Below the pieces are notes generated by a model. It was not told where the DNA came from and did not search any database. It saw only the letters and a list, made by a program, of their open reading frames with translations. Below are positions 1-9,305 of a stretch of 49,983 nucleotides of DNA, piece by piece. The DNA comes from UMGS1649 sp045637095 (GTDB lineage: Bacteria > Bacillota > Clostridia > TANB77 > CAG-465). The translations under genes were made by a program, and so were the position numbers. The stretch covers positions 1-49,983 of the forward strand of contig JAZTYX010000030.1 in NCBI GenBank assembly GCA_045637095.1, written 5' to 3'. Position 1 is the stretch's first letter. The number at the start of each line of letters is the position of its first letter.

Positions 1-1393
1 TTATGGTATTTTTATCCTGTAAAAGTTCGTCATTTAATATAACTTTTAACTTGTCTCTAAATTCCCCACCATATGGCATCTTTGGACGTCTTGTTTTATT
101 TAGTTCTTGTACATTTTTAATAAAGTTTTCATCTTTTATTAATGAATTTGGCAACATAGCATAATATAGGTCAGGTATGCTGAATTCTTTTTTTCTATAG
201 CAAAATAAAAACAATTCTTCTATACTATTTATATCATCTATTTCTTGTCTTTTCTTATTTAGTTTTTCATCTTTAGGCAAGCTTTCCTCGTCTCTAGTTA
301 TAAAATTCTTAAATAATTCTTTGTGCAAATTTAGATTATTTCTTAGCTCATCAGTTATTTTAACATTAGGTAATTTGGTATCGTTTAATAATACTCCTAC
401 ACTAGAAATTACTTTGACTATATTTTCATTTAGGACCTTTTCATTCTTTATGTTTGCATACATATTAATCAAATCTTTTTTAGCAGCCTTACTACAATAG
501 TCATAATCTTTCTTTAATTCTTCACTTGCATATTCAAGCGAATACGCAGCTATATCTAAAAATTTAAGCATTACCTCTTTATCTTCATATAAACTGGAAT
601 CTATGTCTTCAACATCCATTTTAGAACCACGTGTTGTTTTATCTTTTTCTATTAATTTTAATATAAGTTCTTTGTCTTTTTTCAACTCATCAGGCATATA
701 TCTAATGTATCTTGGTTTTAATGGTAAAAGCGATTTAAGTAATTCTGTATTATTTATAAAATTTGGTAATATTCTTTTCTTAAGAAGCTTGTCTCTTGTT
801 CCCAACTTAAATGCAAGTCTTAGGGCATCTTCGCTTTTTACAAATTCTTCAGAATACATTTTATCATAACCATCTGTTCCAAATTCCCAAGTAATACTTG
901 GATATTCTGCATACATAGATGCTTTTTGGTACTCTATGTTTTCTCTTTCCTCTTTAGACAAGCTTTCAAAATAACTTATATCTTTTTTTATTTTTTTAAT
1001 AAGTTCTTCTTTATTATTTTTTACTTTTTCAAACTCTCTTGTTTGTCTTGTTGTTCGCCTTATTTCTCCGTCTTTATAATAGTATATTTCTGAATCTGTT
1101 TCACACCAACCATTAGTCGTCATCTCAACTTCAATATTACCTTTATCTATGTTTAGAATATTCTCGATGAATTTTTGTTCATCGTTTATTACTCCTCTGA
1201 AACAACCATATTTATATAATCCTTCTTCTACTATTTCTACAATAACATTTTCAGGTATATATGTTGTATCAATGTCTAATGCTTCGCCTAAAGTTTCATT
1301 TAATTCTTCTAAATAATCTAATAGTTCATTTTTCTTTTCTTCTGTTATATTACCATATATTCTATAATCTCGTGATGTTTCATCCCAACTCAT
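1..1393 (-). CDS. Large DUF4116-like repeat protein, 3'-truncated by window edge
   Basis: An uninterrupted leftward reading frame starts at ATG 1393 behind a good AGGAGG ribosome binding site and stays open to the first base, giving 464 complete codons; the C-terminus lies outside. The visible protein is acidic and hydrophilic with no signal peptide or membrane segment. Its second half repeats helical units in the style (Y/L)xxxxLxxDxE(L/V)xLKxL (for example YMPDELKKDKELILKLIEK, SLYEDKEVMLKFLDIAAY), the pattern of DUF4116 repeats. The first third (about residues 1-170) has no such repeats and looks like a separate globular domain containing YKYGCFRG and NGWCETDSEIYYYKDG. It follows a second repeat protein by 24 bases and is probably co-transcribed with it. 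Function is unknown; such repeats suggest a protein-interaction scaffold, which is inference. Confidence 0.75.
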   Translation of the reverse strand, partial: MSWDETSRDYRIYGNITEEKKNELLDYLEELNETLGEALDIDTTYIPENVIVEIVEEGLYKYGCFRGVINDEQKFIENILNIDKGNIEVEMTTNGWCETDSEIYYYKDGEIRRTTRQTREFEKVKNNKEELIKKIKKDISYFESLSKEERENIEYQKASMYAEYPSITWEFGTDGYDKMYSEEFVKSEDALRLAFKLGTRDKLLKKRILPNFINNTELLKSLLPLKPRYIRYMPDELKKDKELILKLIEKDKTTRGSKMDVEDIDSSLYEDKEVMLKFLDIAAYSLEYASEELKKDYDYCSKAAKKDLINMYANIKNEKVLNENIVKVISSVGVLLNDTKLPNVKITDELRNNLNLHKELFKNFITRDEESLPKDEKLNKKRQEIDDINSIEELFLFCYRKKEFSIPDLYYAMLPNSLIKDENFIKNVQELNKTRRPKMPYGGEFRDKLKVILNDELLQDKNTI

Positions 1394-1417
1394 AATACAC
1401 CTCCTGTTTATATCTGT

Positions 1418-3550
1418 CTAAAATGGCAAATCGTCATCTGATTCAAAATCGAACCATTCGTCTTCTGGGTTCACTTTATTAGCATTTTCTATTTCTTCAT
1501 TGTTTAATAATTCCTCTGGAATATTTTGATATACATTTCTGTTTATTTTAACACACTTTACTATAAACGCAACATCATATTTTAGTTTTTCATCTATATA
1601 TCTAAACACCCAAGGATTTTCTATAATTATATATTCTATATCCTCTTTATTTGATAGCACTGACTTTAACAATTTCTTACACTTTTCATCGTTTTCTATT
1701 TCCTCATAAATGCTTCCTTCAAAGTCTCCTTGTTTTTTTAGGTCTTCTGCTGTAATTAAAAAATCTTCTGGTGACATTTTTATTAACGCAATTATTAAGA
1801 ATTCATCATCTGGCACTCCTTTAAAAACTTCATAAACTTTAGAAACAATATCTTCAATTTGGGGCCAGCACCATCCACTCTTATTGATAGCTAATATGCT
1901 TTCTACAATTTTTGTATTAAGCATATATTTTTTGAACAAGTCATCAGGCAAATCTAATACTAAAGATAAAAAATTATTATTGTTCACAAGTTGTGGCGTA
2001 TCTATTAGTTTCCTTATTATCCTTTCATCAGCAAGTTCTTCACCTGAAAAACAAGATATGTAATAACTTAAATCCCATTCTTCTAACATTCCATTATTCA
2101 TTGCTACTATTACCATATCTATATCTATTTGTAATCTTTCACTTAAGTATTTGTAATCATTAGGATAAAGATATAAATATTTAAGCATAAACTCTTTATT
2201 ATCTCTTAACTCATCACTAAAATGTAATAACGATGTAGGTCTAATAGCGGTTTCATATTCTACATTTCCAATAATTTTTTCCGCTTCTTCAGCATCTTTT
2301 ATCTGAAGCGATTCTAAATATTCTTTATTTTCTTTCCAAGTTATTCTTGATATTTCTTGTGGTCTTACTTTAAATATAAGTTTTAATATGTCTTTATCTG
2401 ATAACAGCTCTAACGAAGCTCTATGATATGCTTCTATGCAATTCTTATTTATACATTTTATAACTAACTCTTTATCTTCAAAAAGCTTCTTATCTAAATA
2501 TTCAGGTAATGTTAAAGCCCACTTCTCAGTATTAACATTATTTATATAACTTAAAACTATATCTCTATCATTTCGTTCTTCTATTTCTAAGTTATAATTG
2601 TATATTACCACAGAGTCTTCAAGTATAGATAATATGAATTCTTTGTTATGCTTAAGCTCATCTGATAGGTCTTGATGGAATATTTCCGCTATCTCTTCTT
2701 CGGATATTTCTAATTCCTTATATATCTCTTTATATCTTTTATTCTTTAGGAAATCATCTGCATATTCAGTAAACATATTTTTAGCTTCTTCATTAGACAT
2801 ATTGAACATATTTTTTGCCATTTTGTAATAATCTAATTCATCAAAGTATACTCTATGTCTTCTTATATATAAATATTTGAAGTTTTCTAATACGTTATCT
2901 GTTTTTAACAACCCATCACGCATACTTAGTATAAATTCCAATATTGGTGTTGAAGTATATATTTGATTTCCGCTAATAGTTTCTAAAATATCATAGCTTC
3001 CCTCAAATGTATAATATGGATCATATTCATCTGTATATATTATAGTTGGATTTAATATGTCATAAGCAGTTATCGCTTTGTAAGTATCTGATGTTGGCTC
3101 ATCTAACAATTCACTTCTTAAAGCATCATTAGGATTTAATTCTTCATTCTTTAGTAAGTTATCTATGGCTCTCCATTTCGTTCTTACAGACAATTGAGTA
3201 TTGTTGTCTTTTATCCCATTTATATACTCACTTAGTGTATCATTTAGCTTATTAAGTTCATCTTCATTATTATCTTTTACTGCACGTTGTATTTCTTCTA
3301 TAAATTCTAAAAGCTTTTCTATACCAATATTTTTATCTATAATTTTCTTGCAATCTAGAATATATTCATTCGTTTCTTTACTTTCTATAATCTTTTTAAT
3401 TGCATCCAATTTAGATTCTAATGTATCTAGTTTATTTTCTTTGTTAACAACGTAAAGAAAATCTAAAAACTCTTGTAACTTCTCCTCTGTTGTTTTATAT
3501 AATTTCCCTTTATTCATAAACTTCATCTTACCCTTCAACCCGTTATTCAT
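1418..3550 (-). CDS. DUF4116-like helical repeat protein, 710 aa
   Basis: This large acidic protein has no signal peptide or membrane segment. Residues about 1-110 are Lys/Glu-rich and probably coiled-coil (EEKLQEFLDFL, AIKKIIESKE). From about residue 190 onward there are helical repeats of about 45-50 residues centred on LSDELKHNKEFILSIL, EYLDKKLFEDKELVIKCI and LHFSDELRDNKEFMLKYL, which match my memory of DUF4116 repeats. The tail is very acidic (EWFDFESDDDLPF). Function is unknown. It lies 24 bases upstream of a similar gene, so the two probably form an operon of diverged paralogues. The ribosome binding site at ATG 3550 is weak; ATG 3526 (MKFMNKGK), preceded by GAAGGG, is a possible alternative start. 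Confidence 0.8.
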   Translation of the reverse strand: MNNGLKGKMKFMNKGKLYKTTEEKLQEFLDFLYVVNKENKLDTLESKLDAIKKIIESKETNEYILDCKKIIDKNIGIEKLLEFIEEIQRAVKDNNEDELNKLNDTLSEYINGIKDNNTQLSVRTKWRAIDNLLKNEELNPNDALRSELLDEPTSDTYKAITAYDILNPTIIYTDEYDPYYTFEGSYDILETISGNQIYTSTPILEFILSMRDGLLKTDNVLENFKYLYIRRHRVYFDELDYYKMAKNMFNMSNEEAKNMFTEYADDFLKNKRYKEIYKELEISEEEIAEIFHQDLSDELKHNKEFILSILEDSVVIYNYNLEIEERNDRDIVLSYINNVNTEKWALTLPEYLDKKLFEDKELVIKCINKNCIEAYHRASLELLSDKDILKLIFKVRPQEISRITWKENKEYLESLQIKDAEEAEKIIGNVEYETAIRPTSLLHFSDELRDNKEFMLKYLYLYPNDYKYLSERLQIDIDMVIVAMNNGMLEEWDLSYYISCFSGEELADERIIRKLIDTPQLVNNNNFLSLVLDLPDDLFKKYMLNTKIVESILAINKSGWCWPQIEDIVSKVYEVFKGVPDDEFLIIALIKMSPEDFLITAEDLKKQGDFEGSIYEEIENDEKCKKLLKSVLSNKEDIEYIIIENPWVFRYIDEKLKYDVAFIVKCVKINRNVYQNIPEELLNNEEIENANKVNPEDEWFDFESDDDLPF

Positions 3551-3568
3551 TTGCCTCTATTGTACCAC

Positions 3569-3599
3569 AAAAAGAGCAAGATTTATATATCTTGCTCTT
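3569..3599 (-). terminator. Rho-independent terminator of the 3622-4698 gene
   Basis: An 11-bp inverted repeat (AAGAGCAAGAT at 3572-3582 with its complement at 3589-3599) with a 6-base loop; a T-run follows the stem on the minus strand. It separates the oxidoreductase gene from the repeat-protein operon. Confidence 0.8.
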
Positions 3600-3621
3600 A
3601 ATATTTTATTTATATCTTTTG

Positions 3622-4698
3622 TTATTTAACATATTCATTTAGAGGTCTTACTTTAAAGTTTAATTCTCCAATTTCAGCTGTTGGTACATAACCAGGTCTA
3701 GCATTTACAACGTCTGGTAATCTGTTTACTATGCTAGCGCATGTAAGTTCAACTGTTGCTGGTTTTTCAACAACTATTGTTGTTTCTGGTTCACCAATTA
3801 CTGTCCATTCGTTTTTATCGAATTCATCTGGACCGTATACTTTACCTATACATTCACTTTCAATAGTGATTCCTTCTGCTGTTTCAGATGTAACAACTGC
3901 GCTCATACCAGTTGCATCACCAGCTTTTACAACCATACCTAATGTTGAAGATTCTAGATCTGTAGGATATGTTTGAGGAACACATTTTTGTGATTGAGAA
4001 GTAATGTGTAATCCTAATTTATCTGCAAGCCATCCATTAACATTCCACATGTATGATGGTAAGAATTCTCCTTTGTTAATAAGTTCTTGTCTTGCTTCAT
4101 CAGATATTCTATCTGCTGCTGCAACTTCTTTATCGAACTCATCTAAAGTTAAACCAGCACCGTGTGCTTTAGCAAGGGCTATACCGTAATCTTCTACGTT
4201 GTAGCTAGAGCTTCCTTTTATTTTAGTAATGCTTTGTGTAGAACCAGCTACTGAAGTAATTAATTGTCCCCAATATATATCTTGGTATCCACTTCCTGTA
4301 ATTGTACAGTTAGTTCTTTTTGCAATTTCATCTAATTTATTTGTTAATACTGGATTTGAGTTTGCTGGATAAAATGCTTCTTCACAAGTTGTGATTGCAT
4401 TTATTCCTAGTTCAGCACATAGTGTTAATGGGTTATCTAGATCAGCGATTAAGCTCATTGTTGTAACGATAGCTACATCTGGTTTAGCAGATGTTAATAT
4501 TTCTCTAGCATTGTCCATGTGACCGATAGTAACACCTTTATTATCTGATCCTATTATTTCCCCAATGTCTTTTCCTATAACATTTGGATTAACATCTAAT
4601 GCTGCTACTATTTCAGCACCTTTCTCGTATACATATCTCATTGTGTATACAGACATTTTTCCTGTGCCTATTTGGGCAACTCTAAGTTTTCTTTCCAT
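3622..4698 (-). CDS. NAD(P)-dependent dehydrogenase, 2,4-diaminopentanoate dehydrogenase/dihydrodipicolinate reductase-like
   Basis: The 358-residue protein starts with a Rossmann dinucleotide-binding motif (VAQIGTGKM, residues about 7-15, preceded by a beta strand), followed by a typical dihydrodipicolinate-reductase N-domain order (AALDVNPNVIGKDIG, then KPDVAIVTT, then GINAITTCEE). The C-terminal part ends with VNRLPDVVNARPGYV and a short tail, which I associate with the amine dehydrogenase family that includes 2,4-diaminopentanoate dehydrogenase of clostridial ornithine fermentation. The substrate is not established: no ornithine aminomutase or thiolase-type genes lie nearby, and the gene is transcribed alone. 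Start ATG 4698 is preceded by AGGAGG. A related amino-acid dehydrogenase activity is equally possible. Confidence 0.7.
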   Translation of the reverse strand: MERKLRVAQIGTGKMSVYTMRYVYEKGAEIVAALDVNPNVIGKDIGEIIGSDNKGVTIGHMDNAREILTSAKPDVAIVTTMSLIADLDNPLTLCAELGINAITTCEEAFYPANSNPVLTNKLDEIAKRTNCTITGSGYQDIYWGQLITSVAGSTQSITKIKGSSSYNVEDYGIALAKAHGAGLTLDEFDKEVAAADRISDEARQELINKGEFLPSYMWNVNGWLADKLGLHITSQSQKCVPQTYPTDLESSTLGMVVKAGDATGMSAVVTSETAEGITIESECIGKVYGPDEFDKNEWTVIGEPETTIVVEKPATVELTCASIVNRLPDVVNARPGYVPTAEIGELNFKVRPLNEYVK

Positions 4699-4751
4699 AT
4701 ATAAAACCTCCTAAAACTTAAATGATAAATATTAATATATTCATCTTCTAC

Positions 4752-4780
4752 ATCGTATCACATAAAAAAAATTCTTGCAA
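4752..4780 (-). promoter_or_regulatory. Candidate sigma-A promoter for the 3622-4698 gene
   Basis: On the minus strand, TTGCAA (4780-4775) and TACGAT (4757-4752) are separated by exactly 17 bases, with a TGA just before the -10. Only moderate matches to consensus. Confidence 0.45.
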
Positions 4781-4811
4781 GTTTTTTATATGCACTCACA
4801 TAATAACGACA

Positions 4812-4843
4812 AAAGGAGCAAAATTTCACATAATTGCTCCTTT
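4812..4843 (-). terminator. Terminator of the MBL-fold hydrolase gene
   Basis: A 9-bp stem (AAAGGAGCA at 4812-4820, TGCTCCTTT at 4835-4843) with a 14-base loop just after the stop codon at 4857. The U-tract is short. Confidence 0.6.
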
Positions 4844-4856
4844 GTCCTATTACTAA

Positions 4857-5654
4857 TTAAAACTTATATTCTTTACCAGTTTCAATTATTACCGATTTAT
4901 TTGGCATTTGATCTAGAAATTCTTTACAGACAATATCTGATGTACAATGGGCTAAATATATCATATTAACATTATTTTGTTTCATATATTCAATAGTTTT
5001 TATTGTACATTCATCAACTTCTCTTAAATGGAAACCACCCATAACAGCTACTACTCTATTATCTCCTGTTATTTTTTTAGCATATTCTACAGTATTACAA
5101 ATACCACTATGAGAACATCCAGAAATTACTATTAGACCTTTTTCTGTTTTTATAGCTAGTCCTGAATCGTCTAAATGCTTGTATGTGTCTCCCTTTTCAT
5201 CAAACGCTGGTAGTTTTTCTCCTTGTTCAAAATTGTTTTTTCTATCTATTTGACCTAGAAATAATATTTCTTCACAAATACTATACGGTTTTACTGATTC
5301 TATTAAGTTAAATTTAGAAATAAGTTCTTCTCTAGTTTGATTTAAGCCATTATCGTTACCGGTTCTTTTACTAATTCTAATGAGCTTAAAGTCAGGATGG
5401 CATATTAAATCTTTTTTCATATCAATATATTTCAAGCCATTTCCATGGTCATAATCCCCGTGACTTAAAACAATTGCATCTAACTTTTCTAAATCTATGT
5501 CTAATTTTTTAGCGTTCTTAATAAAAATATCTGTTTGGCCACAATCAAATAATAACTTTTTTCCATAAGCTTCTATGTATAGTGATATTCCATGCTCAAA
5601 ATCAAATTTTTCATTACTACATCTATTATCATTAAGTACAACTATTTTTATCAT
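4857..5654 (-). CDS. MBL-fold metallo-hydrolase
   Basis: The 265-residue protein has the metallo-beta-lactamase fold signature near residue 60: LSHGDYDHGNGL, a variant of the HxHxDH metal site in which the second His is Asp (HxDxDH). Later motifs ISGCSHSGICN (about residue 175) and VMGGFHL (about 205) fit the subgroup often annotated as 7,8-dihydropterin-6-methyl-4-(beta-D-ribofuranosyl)aminobenzene-5'-phosphate synthase-like. The real substrate in bacteria of this group is generally unknown. It is cytoplasmic (no signal peptide) and monocistronic, with ATG 5654 preceded by AAGGAGAATA. The Asp substitution is a direct sequence observation; I recall SHGDYDHGNGL-type variants in this family, so it is probably functional. 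Confidence 0.75.
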   Translation of the reverse strand: MIKIVVLNDNRCSNEKFDFEHGISLYIEAYGKKLLFDCGQTDIFIKNAKKLDIDLEKLDAIVLSHGDYDHGNGLKYIDMKKDLICHPDFKLIRISKRTGNDNGLNQTREELISKFNLIESVKPYSICEEILFLGQIDRKNNFEQGEKLPAFDEKGDTYKHLDDSGLAIKTEKGLIVISGCSHSGICNTVEYAKKITGDNRVVAVMGGFHLREVDECTIKTIEYMKQNNVNMIYLAHCTSDIVCKEFLDQMPNKSVIIETGKEYKF

Positions 5655-5715
5655 ATTTGTTATTCTCCTTTTTATTAATCATTTGATAATATTATAAGAT
5701 ATTTTTAATAAAAAG

Positions 5716-5750
5716 AAAAGATTATCTCAAAACACTTGAGATAATCTTTT
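5716..5750 (-). terminator. Terminator of secA
   Basis: A perfect 13-bp stem (AAAAGATTATCTC at 5716-5728 with its complement at 5738-5750) and a 9-base loop just beyond the secA stop codon; the stem itself ends in a T-run on the minus strand. Confidence 0.85.
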
Positions 5751-5765
5751 ATAATTATACTTTTG

Positions 5766-8534
5766 TTATTTGCCACAACATTGTTTGTATTTCTTACCAC
5801 TTCCACATGGACATGGTTCGTTTCTACCAACTGTTTTTTCTACTCTTACAGGCTCTCTTTTTTGAACCACTTCAGGATTTCCTGTATTCATAACATTTAT
5901 GCTTGCTTTAGATGCATCATCTATTCTATTTACACTTTGGCCAAGTCTATTCATTGTGCTTTTAGTATTACTTGTATTATAGCTTGTTCTAAATATAACT
6001 TTAATAGTATCTTCTTTAATGCTATGTGTCATTTCAGAGAATATATCATAGCTTTCTTGTTTATATGCTTCAACTGGATTTGTTTGACCATATCCTCTTA
6101 AATGGATTCCCTCTTTAAGTTGAGTCATATTATCCATATGCTCTTGCCATTTCTCGTCTACATTTCTTAGCATCATAAGCTTTTCTATAACATTGTATTC
6201 ATTTTCAATTCCTTGCTCTTTGAATATATTTCTCTTTTCGTTATATGCATCAAATACTTTGTTTAATAATGTTGATTCTAGAGTTTCTTTGTCTATTTCA
6301 CTTTCTTCAAGTTCAAAACCAAATACACTTTGAATTGTATTATTAAGACTTTCTTTATCTATATCTTCTTTCTTAGATAGGTTTGAAGTATATGTGTCTA
6401 CAATTTCATAAACTTTGTTTGTAGCTAGATTTTTAATAATCTCTTCAATACTTTCACTATCTAAAATTTGTCTTCTTTGATTGTAGATTATATTACGTTG
6501 TTTGTTCATAACATCGTCATATTCTAAGACATTCTTTCTTATGCTATAGTTACGTCCTTCAACTCTCTTTTGAGCAGTTTCAATTGCGCCTGTTAACATT
6601 TTTTGTTCTATTGGCATATCATCTGGTATACCTAGCATATTAGCTAAATATTGTACTTTATCTGTTCCGAATAATCTCATAAGATCATCTTCTAAAGAGA
6701 TATAGAATGTAGATTCACCAACGTCTCCTTGACGTCCAGCACGTCCTCTTAACTGATCATCGATACGTCTTGATTCATGTCTTTCACTACCAATAATCTT
6801 AAGACCACCAGCAGCTATAACCTTATCTTTTTCATCTTTTAGTTTTGCCTTATATTCTTGTTCTAATGCTTTATATTCTTCTCTAAGTTTTAATATTTCT
6901 GCATCTTCTGTTGGAAGAGGGCTCATAGCAAATTCTACTTTTTCTAATTCTTCGCCTCTTTTTTCAAGAGCACGTCTAGCCATAAACTCTGGGTTTCCGC
7001 CTAAAAGTATGTCTGTACCACGACCAGCCATATTTGTAGCAATTGTTACAGCCTTAAATTTACCAGCTTGTGCTACTATTTCTGCTTCTCTTTCGTGATG
7101 TTTAGCATTAAGTACTTCGTGTGGTATTCTTTCTGCTTTAAGAAGTCTACTAATTAACTCAGATTTTTCTATAGATACAGTACCAACTAGAACAGGTTGA
7201 CCTTTTTCATAACATTCTTTTACGTCTTTTACTATTGCTTGGTATTTACCCATTACATTTTTGTATACCATATCATTATTATCTATTCTTTGTACTGGTT
7301 TATTGGTTGGTATTTCTACTACATCTAAACCAAATATCCCTTTAAATTCTGCTTCTTCTGTTTTAGCAGTACCTGTCATACCAGCAAGTTTGTTATATAA
7401 TCTAAAGTAGTTTTGGAATGTTATTGTTGCTAAAGTTTTAGATTCTCTTGCAATTTTAACTCCCTCTTTAGCTTCAATAGCTTGGTGTAATCCATCACTA
7501 TATCTTCTACCTTCCATAATACGTCCAGTAAATTCATCTACGATTAAAATTTCACCATTCTTTTCAATATAGTCTATCTCTTTTTTCATAATACCGTGAG
7601 CACGTAATGCTTGGTTTATTGTATGAGATATTTCCATATTATCTACATCAGATAAAGATTCAATTCCAAAATATTCTTCACATTTTTTAGTACCTGTTTC
7701 TGTTAAAGCTGTTGTTTTAGCTTTTTCATCTACAACATAATCGTATTCTTCATCCGAATCATCAAAAGTTTTATTGTCTGATTCAACAATAACTTTCGCT
7801 TTCATTCTTCTTACTAATTTATCTACTTTTGTATATAATTCAGTTGCTTCTTTCCCCATACCTGAGATAATTAATGGAGTTCTTGCTTCATCTATAAGGA
7901 TACTATCCACTTCATCCACAACTGCATAGTTGAGTGGTCTTTGAACCATTTCGTCTTTAGATAAACACATATTATCTCTTAGGTAGTCAAAACCAAATTC
8001 ATTATTTGTACCATAAGTAATATCTGCTGCATATGCTGCTTGTTTAGCGTGTGGTGGCATATTAGGTACAACAAGGCCTACTGTTAATCCTAAAAATTTA
8101 TATAATTTACCCATCCACGCACTATGGTATGTAGCTAGGTAATCATTTACTGTAATAATGTGAACACCTTTACCAGTAAGCGCATTTAGATATGCTGGAA
8201 GTGTAACAACAAGTGTTTTACCTTCACCTGTTTTCATTTCAGCGATTCTTCCTTGGTGAAGTATTATTCCACCAATTAATTGCACCTTAAAGTGTCTCAT
8301 GCCTAATACTCTGCTTGAAGCTTCTCTAACAGTAGCAAAGGCTTCTGGTAATATATCTTCTAACGACTCTCCATCATTTAATCTTTTCTTAAATTCTTCT
8401 GTTTTTGCTCTTAGTTCATCATCTGAAAGTTTCTTGTAATCTTCTTCTAATGCTTCTATTTTGTCTACTAAAGGCATTATTCTTTTTATTTCTTTCTCGC
8501 TGTATGAACCAAATATTTTCTTAATTATTCCCAT
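5766..8534 (-). CDS. secA: Protein translocase ATPase SecA
   Basis: The 922-residue motor ATPase drives unfolded preproteins through SecYEG in the cytoplasmic membrane. Family hallmarks appear in order: N-terminal GSYSEKEIKR; LIGGIILHQGRIAEMKTGEG (nucleotide-binding domain 1, Walker A MKTGEGKT near residue 100); DYLRDNM; the DEAD-type box VVDEVDSILIDEARTPLIIS; the second nucleotide-binding domain with TNMAGRGTDI and RRIDDQLRGRAGRQGD; and the C-terminal SEC-C zinc finger CPCGSGKKYKQCC that contacts SecB or ribosomes. Length is slightly above the usual 830-900 residues, mostly in the linker around residues 700-790. It stands alone between two monocistronic units. Start ATG 8534 lies behind AGAGGAGAAT. 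Confidence 0.98.
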   Translation of the reverse strand: MGIIKKIFGSYSEKEIKRIMPLVDKIEALEEDYKKLSDDELRAKTEEFKKRLNDGESLEDILPEAFATVREASSRVLGMRHFKVQLIGGIILHQGRIAEMKTGEGKTLVVTLPAYLNALTGKGVHIITVNDYLATYHSAWMGKLYKFLGLTVGLVVPNMPPHAKQAAYAADITYGTNNEFGFDYLRDNMCLSKDEMVQRPLNYAVVDEVDSILIDEARTPLIISGMGKEATELYTKVDKLVRRMKAKVIVESDNKTFDDSDEEYDYVVDEKAKTTALTETGTKKCEEYFGIESLSDVDNMEISHTINQALRAHGIMKKEIDYIEKNGEILIVDEFTGRIMEGRRYSDGLHQAIEAKEGVKIARESKTLATITFQNYFRLYNKLAGMTGTAKTEEAEFKGIFGLDVVEIPTNKPVQRIDNNDMVYKNVMGKYQAIVKDVKECYEKGQPVLVGTVSIEKSELISRLLKAERIPHEVLNAKHHEREAEIVAQAGKFKAVTIATNMAGRGTDILLGGNPEFMARRALEKRGEELEKVEFAMSPLPTEDAEILKLREEYKALEQEYKAKLKDEKDKVIAAGGLKIIGSERHESRRIDDQLRGRAGRQGDVGESTFYISLEDDLMRLFGTDKVQYLANMLGIPDDMPIEQKMLTGAIETAQKRVEGRNYSIRKNVLEYDDVMNKQRNIIYNQRRQILDSESIEEIIKNLATNKVYEIVDTYTSNLSKKEDIDKESLNNTIQSVFGFELEESEIDKETLESTLLNKVFDAYNEKRNIFKEQGIENEYNVIEKLMMLRNVDEKWQEHMDNMTQLKEGIHLRGYGQTNPVEAYKQESYDIFSEMTHSIKEDTIKVIFRTSYNTSNTKSTMNRLGQSVNRIDDASKASINVMNTGNPEVVQKREPVRVEKTVGRNEPCPCGSGKKYKQCCGK

Positions 8535-8574
8535 TTTATTCTCCTCTTATTTCTTCTTTTCAAACAGTGGTGTT

Positions 8575-8603
8575 ATTATATCACAGGTATATGAATTTTT
8601 AAA
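8575..8603 (-). promoter_or_regulatory. Candidate secA promoter
   Basis: Minus-strand TATAAT (8580-8575) lies about 40 bases upstream of secA with TTTAAA 17 bases further upstream. The -10 is perfect and the -35 weak. Confidence 0.4.
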
Positions 8604-8651
8604 GCAAAGTGCCCAAATATCCGCAATCTCCCACGACTTAAAGTTTTATGT

Positions 8652-8680
8652 TGACTTTAATCCTTTCAAATGATATAATG
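8652..8680 (+). promoter_or_regulatory. Sigma-A promoter of the 8737 gene
   Basis: TTGACT (8652-8657), 17-base spacer, TATAAT (8675-8680): near-perfect consensus. The roughly 50-base leader shares the segment CAAAA(A)ATAATT plus an AAGGAG site with the next two genes. Confidence 0.85.
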
Positions 8681-8736
8681 TTTGCAGAAATTAGTACCAT
8701 AGCACCAAAAAATAATTTAAAAGGAGTGTATTAGCA

Positions 8737-9159
8737 ATGAATGAGTACTTAATTAAAAAAGTCATCGCTTACGATGGCGAAAGAGAAGTGGTTCCATCCG
8801 ACCAAGAAGAAATGCATCGGTTTATAGTAGAGGGTATACGCCCCTGCTTTAACGATACAGCCGTACTTGCAGTAAAATTCTTATACTGCGTTTGCGAAGA
8901 CGATGATGAACCTGAAGAAAGCGTTTGGTACGTAAATCCGTACTACTGCGAAAATGAACATTTTAAATGTTCATCCGCCTACGGTCCACGAATGGATTCT
9001 TCGTTCATTCCCGAGCTTCTTCTCATCAACAAAGAAGGCGTCGATATCTTCAAGAAATACGAATCGTTTCACGCCACTATTCTTATTGAAGGTTTAACAG
9101 GATTAACAGACAACGAAAGACTTGAGATTTTCTTAAGGAAGTTAAAAGACATCGATTAA
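8737..9159 (+). CDS. Unknown small acidic protein, tandem family copy 1
   Basis: This 140-residue soluble acidic protein was not recognised. It is the first of three tandem paralogues. Shared features in order are an N-terminal (V/I)KK(V/I)(I/V)AxxxxxRxV strand, EExxRPxFxD followed by a hydrophobic strand (AVKFLYC), the acidic motif EDDDEPE near residue 61, a W(Y/H)(V/I)NPYY motif near residue 70, MDxxFIPE(L/I)LLI near residue 90, and a C-terminal TDxExxxxFL helix. This copy is the most diverged (VWYVNPYYC instead of DWYINPY). There is no signal peptide or membrane segment. It has its own promoter, leader and terminator. Codons are richer in C/G endings than in neighbouring secA or tyrS. Start ATG 8737 follows AAGGAGTG. 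Confidence 0.8.
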   Translation: MNEYLIKKVIAYDGEREVVPSDQEEMHRFIVEGIRPCFNDTAVLAVKFLYCVCEDDDEPEESVWYVNPYYCENEHFKCSSAYGPRMDSSFIPELLLINKEGVDIFKKYESFHATILIEGLTGLTDNERLEIFLRKLKDID

Positions 9160-9191
9160 TCCAACTTCTTAGCACTTCAAATTAACTAACA

Positions 9192-9221
9192 CACCCCGAG
9201 TAATTTCGGGGTGCTTTTCTT
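9192..9221 (+). terminator. Terminator of the 8737 gene
   Basis: Stem CACCCCGA (9192-9199) / TCGGGGTG (9206-9213) followed by CTTTTCTTTT. Confidence 0.9.
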
Positions 9222-9224
9222 TTG

Positions 9225-9253
9225 TTGACTATCCTTTATATCTTTGATATAAT
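9225..9253 (+). promoter_or_regulatory. Sigma-A promoter of the 9306 gene
   Basis: TTGACT (9225-9230), 17-base spacer, TATAAT (9248-9253). It begins only a few bases after the preceding terminator. The leader contains GTAC-GTA-GTAC (possible small hairpin) and CTCAAAATAATT, also present in the next gene's leader. Confidence 0.88.
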
Positions 9254-9305
9254 ATAGCCATTGTAGTACGTAGTACCTCAAAATAATTTTTAAGGAGAAA
9301 CTAAG

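Noticed and set aside
603..869. 88-residue plus-strand frame
   Set aside because: It is antisense to the large repeat protein, has no ribosome binding site and no similarity to a known family.
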